DNA of 64,000 bases from positions 4,492,228 through 4,556,227 of the forward strand of contig NZ_CP076723.1 in assembly GCF_018986915.1 (NCBI RefSeq). Direction: 5' to 3'. Origin of the DNA: Geomonas oryzisoli. Its GTDB lineage: Bacteria > Desulfobacterota > Desulfuromonadia > Geobacterales > Geobacteraceae. The notes below the pieces were generated by a model. The model had not been told where the DNA came from. It saw nothing but the letters and a program-made list of their open reading frames with translations, and made no database searches. The translations under genes and the position numbers were made by a program. Below, one piece after another: positions 39,773-48,823 of the stretch; position 1 is the stretch's first letter, and every line of letters begins with the position of its first letter.

Positions 39773-40810
39773 TCATTTGAGCAGAGGGTGGGGCGTCTCG
39801 TCGGAGCCGGGTGGCAACAGCGGATAGGAAAGCCTCGGCTGTCTCCCGGTCAACGTCTTCAGAAAAGCCACCGTATCCTCCACTTCGCCATCCTTCAGCT
39901 TTACCCCCAGTTGAGCGGAACTCATCACCAGCACCGCATCGTGGAGCTTCCAGACCTTTCCGGAGTGGAAATAGGGCTGGGTGGCGGCAACGTTACGCAG
40001 CGAAGGGGCCTTGAAGACATACCGGTCGCTTTCGGTGTTGGTGACCATGAAACGGCCGGTATCGCCGGCAGGGCGGATTTCGGTAGTCGGGGCCTCCCTG
40101 ACGCCGAAGGGGTAGTAGCCGACGCCCCCCACGTTGGTGCCGGCATGGCACGGCGCGCACCCCTTGTCCATGAAGATGCGCAGGCCCCGTTTTTCCCTGG
40201 CGTTCAAGGCGGCCGCGTCACCCTTCAGGAAACGGTCGAACGGGGAATCCGGGGTGAGCAGCGTCGCCTCGAAGACCTCGATGGCCCGGGCCATGTTGTC
40301 GAAGCTGACCGGGTCGGTGGCATGGGGGAAGGCGGACCTGAACAGCGGCAGGTACCCCGGGATGCTTTTCAGTGTCTTCACCACCAGCTCCGGGTTGCTG
40401 TTCATCTCGACGGCCGCCTGTACCGGCCCCTTGGCCTGGGTCTGCAGGTCCTTGGCCCGACCGTCCCAGAACTGCGCCACGTCGAAGACCGCGTTGAAGA
40501 CGGTGGGGGAGTTGCGCGGCCCCTTCTGCCAACCGTGTCCCGTGGAGGTCTCCTGGAGGTCGGCTCCGGCCAATCCCACGTTGTGGCAGGTGTTGCAGCT
40601 GATGAGTTGCGAGGACGAGAGTCGTGGATCGAAAAACAGCTTCGCCCCCAGTTCGATCTTGGCCGGGGTGGCCGGATTTCCCTTGAGGGGAGGGGGCTTG
40701 GTCGGGACCGGCTTGAACAGCTTGTTGGCGCGCGACATGAGGTCGTCCGCGGCAAAGGCGGAGTGGCAGAGGCAAAGCGGCACGAGCAGCAACAAAAGCA
40801 TCCTTTTCAT
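39773..40810 (-). CDS. Di-heme cytochrome c peroxidase, MauG/CcpA family
   Basis: A 345-residue periplasmic protein with a signal peptide (residues 1-21, cleavage near AFA-ADD). Two c-type heme sites are visible: CNTCH at 72-76 and CAPCH near 218. GPRNSPTVFNAVF and FKAPSLRNVAATQPYFHSG are family motifs. These enzymes reduce hydrogen peroxide using cytochrome c electrons. AGGAGGCCAC precedes the ATG. It converges with the hybrid kinase, 25 bp apart. A role other than peroxidase (MauG-like maturation) is possible. Confidence 0.92.
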   Translation of the reverse strand: MKRMLLLLLVPLCLCHSAFAADDLMSRANKLFKPVPTKPPPLKGNPATPAKIELGAKLFFDPRLSSSQLISCNTCHNVGLAGADLQETSTGHGWQKGPRNSPTVFNAVFDVAQFWDGRAKDLQTQAKGPVQAAVEMNSNPELVVKTLKSIPGYLPLFRSAFPHATDPVSFDNMARAIEVFEATLLTPDSPFDRFLKGDAAALNAREKRGLRIFMDKGCAPCHAGTNVGGVGYYPFGVREAPTTEIRPAGDTGRFMVTNTESDRYVFKAPSLRNVAATQPYFHSGKVWKLHDAVLVMSSAQLGVKLKDGEVEDTVAFLKTLTGRQPRLSYPLLPPGSDETPHPLLK

Positions 40811-41182
40811 GTGGCCTCCTGTTAGCGGTGTGGTGGCAAACCATTAAAAGGTACTTACTGGGAGAGGGGTGTCAACCCGGCGAGGGAGGGGGGGCGGCAG
40901 AAGGGACTGGCTCCGTCAGGTGCCTGTCCCTCTCGCGGAACGCTCCTTTCAGCCTTAGCAAGCATTCCAAGCACGGAACGGTCTCCCCCTCCCTTGACGG
41001 GAGGGGGCCGGGGGGTTGGTGAAGCTGCAAGCCGAGGAAAAGATGGCCAGTTCTCCCACCCCCTAACCCCCTCCCGCAAGGGGAGGGGGGACCTAAAGCG
41101 GTTCTGCGCTGAATGCTCTGATGAACCAAAAGAAAGGGGGCCGTAAGGCCCCCCTTGTTGCTTCCAATCATCTGCGCCGGTT
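40811..41182. repeat. Spacer with truncated family A and family B variants
   Basis: Contains a truncated inverse family A copy (40901-40960; its CGGAACGCTCCTTTCAGCC is the complement of the family A centre), two B-like hairpins (about 40983-41015 and 41051-41092), then the nfnB terminator. No gene is seen. Confidence 0.75.
41136..41153 (-). terminator. Rho-independent terminator of the nfnAB transcript
   Basis: On the minus strand GGGGGCC-TTAC-GGCCCCC is followed by TTTCTTTTGG, about 30 nt past the nfnB stop. Confidence 0.85.
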
Positions 41183-42592
41183 TCAGCGCTTGAGATACTG
41201 GTCGATGGCGGCTGCGGCGCGCTTGCCGTCACCCATGGCCAGGATGACGGTCGCGCCGCCCCTGACGATGTCGCCGCCGGCGAAGACGCCGGGGATGCTG
41301 GTCTGACCCTCTTCATCGGCCACGACGTTGCCCCACTTGTTCAGCTTGAGATCGGGCGCGGTGGCGGTGAGGAGCGGGTTGGCGTTGGTGCCCACCGCGT
41401 TGATCACGATGCCCGCCGGGATGTCGAACTCGGAGTCCGCGACCGGCTGCGGACGGCGGCGGCCGGAATCGTCCGCCGGGCCCAGCTCCATCTTCTGGCA
41501 GCGCAGCGCCGACACCCAGCCGTCCTCGGTGCCGACGATGGCGAGAGGGGCGGTCAGCATGATGAACTCCACCCCTTCCTCCTTGGCGTGCTTGATCTCC
41601 TCGATCCTGGCCGGCATCTCGGCCTCACCGCGGCGATAGATGATCATGGCGCGCTTGGCGCCCAGTCTGCGGGCGGTCCTGACGCAGTCCATGGCGGTGT
41701 TGCCGCCGCCTATGACGGCGACTTCGTCGCGCTGCAGGATCGGCGTCGCGCTGTCCTCCCTGCGACCGGCCTCCATGAGGTTGACGCGGGTCAGGAATTC
41801 ATTGGCGGCATAGACTCCTTTCAGGTTCTCCCCGGGGATGTTGAGCATGGTGGGGAGGCCTGCGCCGTTGGCGATGAAGACGGCGTCATAGTCCTCGGAG
41901 AGCTCGGCGACGGTCAGGGTCTTGCCGATGATCACGTTGCACTCGATGGTGACACCCAGCTCGGCAAGGACCGCCACCTCGCGGTCGATGATCTCCTTGG
42001 GAAGACGGAATTCGGGGATGCCGTAGCGGAGCACACCGCCGGTGTCGTGCAGCGCCTCGAAGATGGTTACCTGGTGCCCCATCCGCGCCAGTTCGCCGGC
42101 CGCGGTGAGCCCGGCGGGGCCGCAGCCGACCACTGCCACGGATTTGCCGGTCGCTTCCGGCTTCGCCTCTTTGAGCAGGCGGTCCGGGTGCAGCATGGCC
42201 CAGTCGGCCACGTAGCGCTCCAGGTAGCCGATGGCCACGGCGTCGCCTTTCTTGCCGCGCACGCAAAGGGCCTCGCACTGGGTCTCCTGGGGGCAGACCC
42301 TGCCGCAGACCGCGGGGAGGGCGTTGTCGCCGCGCAGGATCTTGGCGGCCTTGGGGAGGTCGTCGCAAGCGAGGGCGTCGATGAACTCGGGGATGGAGAC
42401 GCCGACCGGGCAGCCGGCGACGCAGTTCCTGGTCTTGCACTGCAGGCAGCGCTGCGCCTCGGAAAGCGCCTGGTCCGCGGAGAGCCCCAGGTTTACTTCC
42501 TCGAAGTTTGTGCTCCGCTCGTCCGCGGGTAGTTCCGGCATGTGGACCCTATCTATAGCCATCCTCTCTTTGGGGGACAGGTCGTTACTCAC
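41183..42592 (-). CDS. nfnB: NADPH-dependent ferredoxin oxidoreductase large subunit (GltD-like)
   Basis: A 469-residue flavoprotein of the glutamate synthase small-subunit family. N-terminal cysteine motifs (CLQCKTRNCVAGCP near residue 48 and CGRVCPQETQCEALC) bind 4Fe-4S clusters. GCGPAGLTAAGELARMGH is the FAD site and GGGNTAMDCVRTARRLG the NADPH site. The GTG start overlaps the nfnA stop by 4 nt. The pairing with an FNR-like subunit fits the electron-bifurcating NfnAB complex (NADH-dependent reduced ferredoxin:NADP+ oxidoreductase). Older annotations call it gltA or sudA. Confidence 0.9.
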   Translation of the reverse strand: MSNDLSPKERMAIDRVHMPELPADERSTNFEEVNLGLSADQALSEAQRCLQCKTRNCVAGCPVGVSIPEFIDALACDDLPKAAKILRGDNALPAVCGRVCPQETQCEALCVRGKKGDAVAIGYLERYVADWAMLHPDRLLKEAKPEATGKSVAVVGCGPAGLTAAGELARMGHQVTIFEALHDTGGVLRYGIPEFRLPKEIIDREVAVLAELGVTIECNVIIGKTLTVAELSEDYDAVFIANGAGLPTMLNIPGENLKGVYAANEFLTRVNLMEAGRREDSATPILQRDEVAVIGGGNTAMDCVRTARRLGAKRAMIIYRRGEAEMPARIEEIKHAKEEGVEFIMLTAPLAIVGTEDGWVSALRCQKMELGPADDSGRRRPQPVADSEFDIPAGIVINAVGTNANPLLTATAPDLKLNKWGNVVADEEGQTSIPGVFAGGDIVRGGATVILAMGDGKRAAAAIDQYLKR

Positions 42593-43437
42593 TTCGCTAC
42601 CTCCTTAGCCAGTTTGCAGCCCTCGGCTGCGTGCCTTGCCGCCTCTTCCTTGCGATAGCTGGTCAGACGATCGGAAAGACCGTCGAAATCAACCAGATGC
42701 GCGTCGAACTCGGGCCCGTCGACGCAGGCGAATTTCGTTTCGCTGCCGACCTGGACGCGGCAGCCGCCGCACATCCCGGTGCCGTCGATCATGATCGGGT
42801 TGAGGCTGACGATGGTCTCTATGCCCGGCTCGCGGGTCAGGTTGGCGACCGCCTTCATCATCGGAACCGGCCCCACGGCGAAGACCGCCTGCGGCGCGCG
42901 GGCCGGGTCGGCGATCATCTCGGAAAGGGGACCGGTGACGAAACCCTTGTAGCCCAGGCTGCCGTCCTCGGTGGTGATCAGCAGGTTCTTGGAAAGCGCC
43001 CCCAGTTCGTCCGCGAGGATGACGTAGCGCTCCGAGCGTCCGCCGATAATGGTGGTGATCTCGTTGCCGGCCTCGGCCAGCGCTTTCACCAGCGGGAAAA
43101 GCACGGCGGTGCCGACGCCGCCCCCGACGCAAACGACTCGACCCCAGTTGGTGATGTGAGTCTCTTTGCCCAGGGGGCCGGCCACGTCACGAATGAAGCC
43201 GCCGACCGGGGTCGAGACGATCTTTCGTGTCGAGGCGCCGATGGCCTGTATGAACAGGGTGATGGTCCCGGCTGCCGGGTCCGCGTCGCCGATGGTCAGC
43301 GGGATCCGTTCTTCGCCCTGAGCCAGTCTGACCATGACGAACTGTCCCGCCTTCCTGGCTTTGGCGATCCGGGGAGCGACCAACACCATCTTGTGGAGGT
43401 TTTCCGCGAGAATCTCGTTGCTTACAACTTCGAACAT
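42589..43437 (-). CDS. nfnA: NfnA-type FAD/2Fe-2S ferredoxin-NADP reductase subunit
   Basis: A 282-residue FNR-type subunit. An FAD-binding barrel (about 1-100) precedes the NAD-binding half with VCVGGGVGTAVLFPLVKAL. A C-terminal cluster motif CGGCRVQVG plus CVDGPEF would ligate a 2Fe-2S centre. AAGGTGA precedes the ATG. Its stop overlaps the nfnB start. With NfnB it would interconvert NADH, NADPH and ferredoxin pools, useful in anaerobic acetate oxidisers. Confidence 0.9.
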   Translation of the reverse strand: MFEVVSNEILAENLHKMVLVAPRIAKARKAGQFVMVRLAQGEERIPLTIGDADPAAGTITLFIQAIGASTRKIVSTPVGGFIRDVAGPLGKETHITNWGRVVCVGGGVGTAVLFPLVKALAEAGNEITTIIGGRSERYVILADELGALSKNLLITTEDGSLGYKGFVTGPLSEMIADPARAPQAVFAVGPVPMMKAVANLTREPGIETIVSLNPIMIDGTGMCGGCRVQVGSETKFACVDGPEFDAHLVDFDGLSDRLTSYRKEEAARHAAEGCKLAKEVAK

Positions 43438-43563
43438 TGGGTCACCTTCTTGGAGGAGAGTATGTGCTGCAGCTGTTTTAGCGTAGTGAATACGATATCA
43501 GCTGTGAGGGAAAAAGCGCAAGGAAGTATACGGAAAGTCAGGGGTAATGAACAATTGACAATG

Positions 43564-43679
43564 GAGGAGGGGACTGGCTCCGCCAGGTGCCTGTCCCCTT
43601 AGTGCTTGAGGAAGCTGGCTGAGCTGAAAGGAGCGTTCCGCTAGAGAGGGACAGGCACCTAAAGGAGCCAGTCCCTTCG
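43564..43679. repeat. Family A inverted repeat, complete copy 2
   Basis: Same arms and centre as 1056-1175, with GAAAGGAGCGTTCCGCTAG in the middle. Adjoining bases at about 43545-43563 carry a family E fragment (AACAATTGACAATGG), and a family B copy follows at about 43681-43720. Confidence 0.87.
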
Positions 43680-43680
43680 G

Positions 43681-43720
43681 CACCCGCCCCCGGAGGGGGA
43701 GGGCTGGGGAGGGGGAAGAG
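43681..43720. repeat. Family B forward copy
   Basis: CGCCCCCGGAGGGGGAGGGC plus the GGGGAGGGGGAAG tail, ending 2 bp before the DMT exporter stop codon. Confidence 0.85.
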
Positions 43721-43722
43721 GC

Positions 43723-44613
43723 TTATCCCTTCACCTTATACGTCGCGCAGATGATGCCGGCGAAGATGAGCACGATCCCCGCCACGTGGAAGCTCTGCAG
43801 CCGCTCGCCCAGAAACGCCACCGCCATGATGGTGCTGAAGGCGGGCATCAGGTGCACGAACTGCCCGCCCACGTGCGGCCCCACCTGGCGCAGGCCGTGG
43901 TTCCAGGCGGTGAAGGCAACCACGGAGGCGAGGACCCCCACATACAGGACGCTGAGGATGGTGGGGAGGTTGAAGGTCATCAGGTGCCCCTGGGAGATCT
44001 CGTACCCGTAGAACGGGATGAGCAGCACCAGGCCGCACACGGTCATGGAGAACAGGAACACGAACGGGTTCAGACCCTGCGGGTAGCGCTTGATGGCGAC
44101 GGAGTAGAGGCCCCAGGCGATAGCGGCCAGGAGCACCAGCAGGTCGCCGCGGTTGAAGGTCAGGGTGAGGATGCGGGACGGGTCGCCCCGCAGGATGATG
44201 GCGGCGACACCGATAAGGGACAGGGCAATTCCGGCGTGCTGGCGCAGCATGACCCGCTGCCCGTAGAAGATGCGCGCGAACATGATGATGAAGATTGGGA
44301 TGGCGGAGTTGACCAGTGCCGCGTTGATGGCGGTGGTCCAGTGCATGGCCGTGTAGATCAGGAAGTTGAACAGGGTGACGCCGAACAGGCCGGAGATGCC
44401 GACCAGCGGCAGGTTGGCCCGGATGATGGGCCACTGCTCGCGCAGACGCGGCAGCACCACCGGGAGGAGCACGATAAGCGCCACTACCCAGCGCCAGAAC
44501 ACGAAACCGGCAGGGGGGATCACGTTGTTCATCGCCCGACTGATCACGAAGTTCCCGGACCAGATCAGGGCGCTCAGGGTTAGGAGGAGGTACGGCATCG
44601 CATATCCTGTCAC
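43723..44613 (-). CDS. EamA/DMT-family exporter
   Basis: A 296-residue integral membrane protein with ten predicted helices in two EamA halves (about 1-140 and 150-290). Conserved pieces are LIWSGNFVISRAM near residue 15 and VAFTAWNHGLRQVGP in the second half. Relatives export amino acids or metabolites. The GTG start at 44613 or the ATG at 44598 are both possible. Both ends of the gene meet repeats, and the substrate is unknown. Confidence 0.9.
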   Translation of the reverse strand: MTGYAMPYLLLTLSALIWSGNFVISRAMNNVIPPAGFVFWRWVVALIVLLPVVLPRLREQWPIIRANLPLVGISGLFGVTLFNFLIYTAMHWTTAINAALVNSAIPIFIIMFARIFYGQRVMLRQHAGIALSLIGVAAIILRGDPSRILTLTFNRGDLLVLLAAIAWGLYSVAIKRYPQGLNPFVFLFSMTVCGLVLLIPFYGYEISQGHLMTFNLPTILSVLYVGVLASVVAFTAWNHGLRQVGPHVGGQFVHLMPAFSTIMAVAFLGERLQSFHVAGIVLIFAGIICATYKVKG

Positions 44614-44682
44614 AGAGTAAGGGTGGCGCCAAAGGCGAAAGACTCTCTCATTTTAGGTACTTGTGTCAAGCAAATTGAACAG

Positions 44683-44834
44683 GGATAAAAGGGATAAAGG
44701 CGGATGAAAAACAAAACCCTCCCGGAAGGGGAGGGCAGGGGAGGGCAGGGGAGGGCAGGGGAGGGGGGGCAGGTTGAACTCGGGTTGTGTGGCCGTAAGA
44801 AAAGGGGACAGGCACCTGCGGAGCCAGTCCCCTT
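44683..44834. repeat. Mixed repeat cluster: families F, B and A
   Basis: A GGGATAA run (about 44683-44705), then an expanded family B copy with three extra GGGGAGGGCA units (about 44716-44772), then a half family A arm with GGGGACAGGCACC (44808-44834). No gene is seen. Confidence 0.8.
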
Positions 44835-44846
44835 CACGCAAAGTGC

Positions 44847-45689
44847 CTAGAACTCCTGGGACATTGCCTTCACTTGGCGGGCGGTGAAGACCGGGCCGTC
44901 TTTGCAGACGTAGACGTTGCCGACGTTGCAGCGACCGCACTTGCCGACGCCGCACTTCATCCGGTTCTCCAAGGTGGTGTAGATGTTGTCGTCGGTGAAA
45001 CCGAGGCGCTCGAGAACCGGGAGGGTGAACTTGATCATGATCGGCGGGCCGCAGACCAGCGCAATGGTGTTTTCGGCGCTGGGCGCCGCTTCTTCCAGCA
45101 CGGTGGGGACGAAACCGACTTTGCCGTCGAAATCCGGACCGGCGCCGCCGGGATCCACGCACTTCACCAGGCGCACGTCGTCGCGCTCCTGCCACTCCTT
45201 CAGTTCGTGCTTGTAGACCAGATCCGCTTCCGAGCGGGCGCCGTAGACGATGGTGATGTCCTTGAACTTGTCGCGCAGGTCCAGGCAGTTCCAGATCACG
45301 GTCCTAAGCGGCGGCAGGGCGATGCCCCCCGCGATGAAGACCAGGCTTTTGCCGTAGAACTCCTCGATGGGAAAGGAGTTGCCGTAGGGGCCGCGCACGC
45401 CGACAGTGTCGCCGACTTCGAGCCTTCTCAGCGACTCGGTCACCCGCCCCACGCTCCTGAAGCAGCACTCGATGTACCCCTTGCGGGTAGGAGCCGACGC
45501 TATGCAGAAGGTCGATTCGCCGAAGCCGAAGGAGGAGTATTCCGCGAACTGGCCGGCGCGGAAGCTGAAGTTCTCCCGGACCTGCTCGTCCTGGAACACC
45601 AGGCGCAGGGTCCTGACGTCAGGGGTCTCGTCGACGATGGCCTCGATGGTGGCAAGGTTGGGGAGGTAGATATTGTCTGATTTGCACAT
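44847..45689 (-). CDS. flxA: FlxA: NAD(P)H/FAD oxidoreductase subunit
   Basis: A 280-residue FNR-type flavoprotein. The FAD barrel includes FRAGQFAEYSSFGFGESTF. VFIAGGIALPPLRTVI is the pyridine-nucleotide site. The C-terminus CGVGKCGRCNVGNVYVC binds a 2Fe-2S cluster. It is the last gene of hdrCBA-flxDCBA, where it would take electrons from NADH. GGAG precedes the ATG. Such subunits also occur in sulfhydrogenases, but the neighbours support Flx. Confidence 0.87.
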   Translation of the reverse strand: MCKSDNIYLPNLATIEAIVDETPDVRTLRLVFQDEQVRENFSFRAGQFAEYSSFGFGESTFCIASAPTRKGYIECCFRSVGRVTESLRRLEVGDTVGVRGPYGNSFPIEEFYGKSLVFIAGGIALPPLRTVIWNCLDLRDKFKDITIVYGARSEADLVYKHELKEWQERDDVRLVKCVDPGGAGPDFDGKVGFVPTVLEEAAPSAENTIALVCGPPIMIKFTLPVLERLGFTDDNIYTTLENRMKCGVGKCGRCNVGNVYVCKDGPVFTARQVKAMSQEF

Positions 45690-45724
45690 GTAAATTTCTC
45701 CAGAAAGCGAAAAACATCAAAAGC

Positions 45725-45847
45725 AGTTACGCAAAGGACACGAAGAATCCGCGAAGCACCCAAAGAAGGGCTTTTCAGGGTTTTAAACCTTTAAGAGCTT
45801 CTGATTTAATTGCGCCCTTCGCGACTACTCGGCGTTCTTTGCGTAAC
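45725..45847. repeat. Family C inverted repeat between flxB and flxA
   Basis: Arms GTTACGCAAAGG (45725-45736) and CTTTGCGTAAC (45837-45847) extend imperfectly over 31 bp each, with a GGGTTTTAAACC loop. A second member is at 54692-54799. Confidence 0.87.
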
Positions 45848-45873
45848 AGCTTCCAGGTTTTGGGTTTTGCGCT

Positions 45874-46878
45874 TTATTTGCTGTTTATCTGCTCCAGTAT
45901 TTCCGCGATGTCGATGCCGACCGGGCAGGCGCGGATGCAGCGGCCGCAGCCGGTGCAAAGGGTCTTGCCGAACTTGTCGTCGTAGTACTTGAACTTGTGC
46001 ATGATCCGGTTCCGGTAACGCTTGTTCTGCACGTCGCGCGGGTTATGGCCGGACGCGTGGTTGGTGAACTTGGCGAAGCCGCAGGCATCCCAGTGCTTGC
46101 GCCTGACGCCGTCGTCCGTGCTCCCCTCGTCGTTGATGTCGAAACAGTGGCAGGCCGGGCAGATGAAGGCACAGGCGCCGCAGCCGACGCAGATGTCGGC
46201 GATCTTCTCCCAGAGCGGATCCTCGAAGTGCTCTTCCAACCACTTCTTGATCTTGACCAGGTCGAGCTTCTCGACCGCCTGATCGACGAAAGGTTTCGGC
46301 TCGGCGCCCGCCCCCTCGGCGAACAGGTTTTGGTGCGCTGCCACCAGGGCCTGCCCTTTTTCCGTCACCGCCTTGCAGGCGTAGGAGCCGTCCTTGAGCG
46401 GGGTCAGGAACAGGTCGCTCCCCGCCTCGGCGTCCGGCGCGAGTCCTACCGCGCGACAGAAGCAGGCATCGTCACCCTTGGTGCAGGCGATGCCGACGAT
46501 GGTGCTCTTGCGGCGGCGCTCCAGGTAGAACTCGTCCTTGTAATCCCAGGACATGACGGCGTCCAGGATGGCGGGGGAGCCGGCATCGCAGGGGGGCGCG
46601 CCGATCAGCACCGCCTCAGGGAACTTGGAGCGATCCATGTCGGACACCTTCATGGCGCCGTTTTCCCGCTTGTAGGAGAGGATGTCCTCGCAGATCGGGA
46701 AGAACAGCTCCTTCGAGGAGCGGCGCGGCAGCGCATCGAGGGTGAGGTCCGAGCCCGCCGTCAGCGGTTCATAGAGCACCACCGACCCGGACAGTTTCGG
46801 TCCCACCACGAGTTTGGCTTCCTTGACCAGGAGGTCGATCAGATTGCGAAGGTTCTGTTCCGTAATGATCTGCGGCAT
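45874..46878 (-). CDS. flxB: FlxB: 4Fe-4S electron-transfer subunit
   Basis: A 334-residue protein resembling the beta subunit of sulfhydrogenases. Two ferredoxin motifs are near the C-terminus: CVGCGACAFICPACHC and CTGCGRCIRACPVG. An upstream Cys-rich segment (CTKGDDACFCRAVG) is typical of the family. It would relay electrons between FlxA and FlxC/FlxD. The ribosome site is weak. It is separated from flxA by a family C hairpin and from flxC by family B copies. Confidence 0.86.
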   Translation of the reverse strand: MPQIITEQNLRNLIDLLVKEAKLVVGPKLSGSVVLYEPLTAGSDLTLDALPRRSSKELFFPICEDILSYKRENGAMKVSDMDRSKFPEAVLIGAPPCDAGSPAILDAVMSWDYKDEFYLERRRKSTIVGIACTKGDDACFCRAVGLAPDAEAGSDLFLTPLKDGSYACKAVTEKGQALVAAHQNLFAEGAGAEPKPFVDQAVEKLDLVKIKKWLEEHFEDPLWEKIADICVGCGACAFICPACHCFDINDEGSTDDGVRRKHWDACGFAKFTNHASGHNPRDVQNKRYRNRIMHKFKYYDDKFGKTLCTGCGRCIRACPVGIDIAEILEQINSK

Positions 46879-46905
46879 AGGGTTGTCTCTTTGTGTGCCG
46901 ACCTT

Positions 46906-47077
46906 CTTAATCCCCTCTCCCTCCGGGAGAGGGGCAGGGGTGAGGGCCGCTGCTGACTGTTGAAATCAGGCTCTGTTTGAGCTCCTCCCCCCGGAGGGGG
47001 GAGGCTGGGAGGGGGGAAGCTTGGCGGTTGAAATCCCCCTCCCTGTCCCTCCCCCTCCGGGTGAGGGGACGTGAGGC
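46906..47077. repeat. Family B copies between flxC and flxB
   Basis: A CTCTCCCTCCGGGAGAGGGG hairpin (about 46915-46934) and then a forward-reverse B pair (about 46979-47017 and 47031-47070). Confidence 0.82.
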
Positions 47078-47098
47078 TACGGTTTCAGCTTCTTGTAT

Positions 47099-48043
47099 CT
47101 ACTTGATGAAAGACTGGTCGTCGTTTTCCTTGTACTCGTTGAGCGGTCCCTTCTCCACCGGTGTGAGGCCCGCTTCGAAATCGTAAAGCTCCTTCAGTTC
47201 CTGGGCCATGCGACGGTTCAACAGGTTGAGCGGGATGTCCATGGGACAGACGCGCTCGCACTCGGCGCAACCGCCGCAACGCCCGGCAAGGTGCATGGCG
47301 CGCACGAGGTGCCAGGCCATGTTGCCGGCGGGGCGTGGCGAACTCTCCACCGCCTGCGGCCGGTTCTTGTCGCACAGGCACTGTTCGCAGTAGCAGAAGG
47401 GGCAGACCTGGCGGCAGGCCATGCAGCGGATGCAGCGGGAGAAATGCTCCTTCCAGAACGCCCAGCGCTCCGTCTGCGGCATCGCCTCGATGCGCGCCAT
47501 TTCCTCCGCTTCCTCCGGGGTCAGATCGGCAAGCTCGGCGTGCGTTCCGGCGGCGACGTCGGCCCCTTCCGGCATGTGCACCGTGCACTCGCGGCACTTG
47601 CGGGCGATGTTTTCCTCGGTGAGAGTGCCGGTCCGCTGCACGCCGAAGCCGTACACGCCAGGGCAGACCACGCCGATGATGAAGAGGTCCTCGCGCTGGA
47701 GCTGCGATTCCGTCATCAGTCCGGCCAGCGCGCGCATGTCGCATCCCTTGGCGACGATGCCGACCTTGCCCTGCTTCAGCACCCCTTTCTTGGCCTTGGT
47801 GAGGTAGACCGAGAGGTTGTTGACGCAGGCGGGCGAGAAGATGAGCTTTTCCGCTTCTTCCACCGTGGTGACCAGTGCGGGGCTCGCGGTCCCTTTGCGG
47901 CGGCCGGGGAGGTAGCCGACGACGCCGACCACCGTCTCATTCTTCAGGATCTTTACAGCTTCCTTGCGGATCGCCTCGGTGATCGCCTCATAATAGGCGG
48001 GCTCGATGCTGGTCACGTGGTTCTTGTTTGCTTTAGCGTTCAT
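47099..48043 (-). CDS. flxC: FlxC: 4Fe-4S protein of the Flx complex
   Basis: A 314-residue soluble protein. Cysteine motifs CIRCMACRQVCPFCYCEQC (about residue 205) and CGGCAECERVCPMDIP (about 255) would hold clusters. The N-terminal half has similarity in style to FrhB-like proteins (CDMRALAGLMTESQL). It lies in the hdr-flx cluster between flxD and flxB and would take part in electron transfer. Confidence 0.84.
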   Translation of the reverse strand: MNAKANKNHVTSIEPAYYEAITEAIRKEAVKILKNETVVGVVGYLPGRRKGTASPALVTTVEEAEKLIFSPACVNNLSVYLTKAKKGVLKQGKVGIVAKGCDMRALAGLMTESQLQREDLFIIGVVCPGVYGFGVQRTGTLTEENIARKCRECTVHMPEGADVAAGTHAELADLTPEEAEEMARIEAMPQTERWAFWKEHFSRCIRCMACRQVCPFCYCEQCLCDKNRPQAVESSPRPAGNMAWHLVRAMHLAGRCGGCAECERVCPMDIPLNLLNRRMAQELKELYDFEAGLTPVEKGPLNEYKENDDQSFIK

Positions 48044-48104
48044 GTCTGATCCGTTGGCGCCGCGGCAGATGCCGGACGCAAGTTGTGTCGGTAGGGAGCG
48101 GAAT

Positions 48105-48198
48105 CCTCCCCCTCCCTAACCCTCCCCCTCCGGGGGAGGGGACTATGGCGCTTCTTCTTGCTCCTCCCCCCGGAGGGGGGAGGTTGGGAGGGGGGGCT
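48105..48198. repeat. Family B inverted pair between flxD and flxC
   Basis: A reverse copy (about 48105-48142) and a forward copy (about 48161-48198) in tail-to-tail order. Confidence 0.85.
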
Positions 48199-48210
48199 AC
48201 CCCCAGCCAA

Positions 48211-48696
48211 TCAGCCGATGCTGTCGTAGGCCTCTTTAAGCTCCGGGGTATTGATGGCGCCAGACCACTGTTCCTCGTGCTCGAGCTCCTTGAATTCCGG
48301 CATCGGCCCCATGGTGCGCACCCGTTCGGTCAGCTCCGTCACCACGTCGACCCACTTGCCCCCTTCGGCAGCCGAGACCCAGGAGAACTGGAGCCGGTTC
48401 AGGTCGACGCCGACGAAGTTCAAGAGCGCCCGGAACGCGGCGAAGCGGCGCCGGGCGTGGAAGTTGCCCGCCATGTAGTGGCAGTCGCCCGGGTGGCACC
48501 CGGAAACCAGCACCCCGTCCGCCCCCTTCTGGAAGGCGCGCAGGATGAAGACCGGGTCGATCCTTCCCGTACAGGGGAACTTGAGCACCCGGACGTTGGG
48601 CGGGTACTGCATCCGGCTGGTGCCCGCGAGGTCCGCCCCCGCGTAGGTGCACCAGGTACAGACGAAGGCGACTATCTTTGGTTCGAAATCGTGCAT
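48211..48696 (-). CDS. flxD: FlxD/MvhD-type iron-sulfur subunit
   Basis: A 161-residue MvhD-family protein. CTWCTYAGADLAGTSRMQYP, KFPCTGRIDP and SGCHPGDCHY are the hallmark cysteine motifs, which bind a 2Fe-2S cluster. In methanogens MvhD links hydrogenase to HdrA; here it would link Flx to HdrA. GAGG precedes the ATG. It lies just downstream of hdrA. Confidence 0.92.
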   Translation of the reverse strand: MHDFEPKIVAFVCTWCTYAGADLAGTSRMQYPPNVRVLKFPCTGRIDPVFILRAFQKGADGVLVSGCHPGDCHYMAGNFHARRRFAAFRALLNFVGVDLNRLQFSWVSAAEGGKWVDVVTELTERVRTMGPMPEFKELEHEEQWSGAINTPELKEAYDSIG

Positions 48697-48712
48697 GGAA
48701 ACCTCAGAACCC

Positions 48713-48818
48713 GTTCTACGTTCTATGTTCTACGTTCTACGTTGAGAGGCAGAACCAGACCGAAGACGAGCTTTAGATTTAGGTGTTAACGTAGGACATA
48801 GGACGTAGAACGTAGAAC
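48713..48818. repeat. Family I inverted repeat between hdrA and flxD
   Basis: About 31-bp arms: GTTCTACGTTCTATGTTCTA at 48713 onward and GGACGTAGAACGTAGAAC ending at 48818. A fragment recurs before hemE at about 31952. Confidence 0.88.
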
Positions 48819-48823
48819 TGCCG

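Noticed and set aside
40811-41182. Small gene between peroxidase and nfnB
   Set aside because: All frames run through hairpin repeats and the nfnB terminator.
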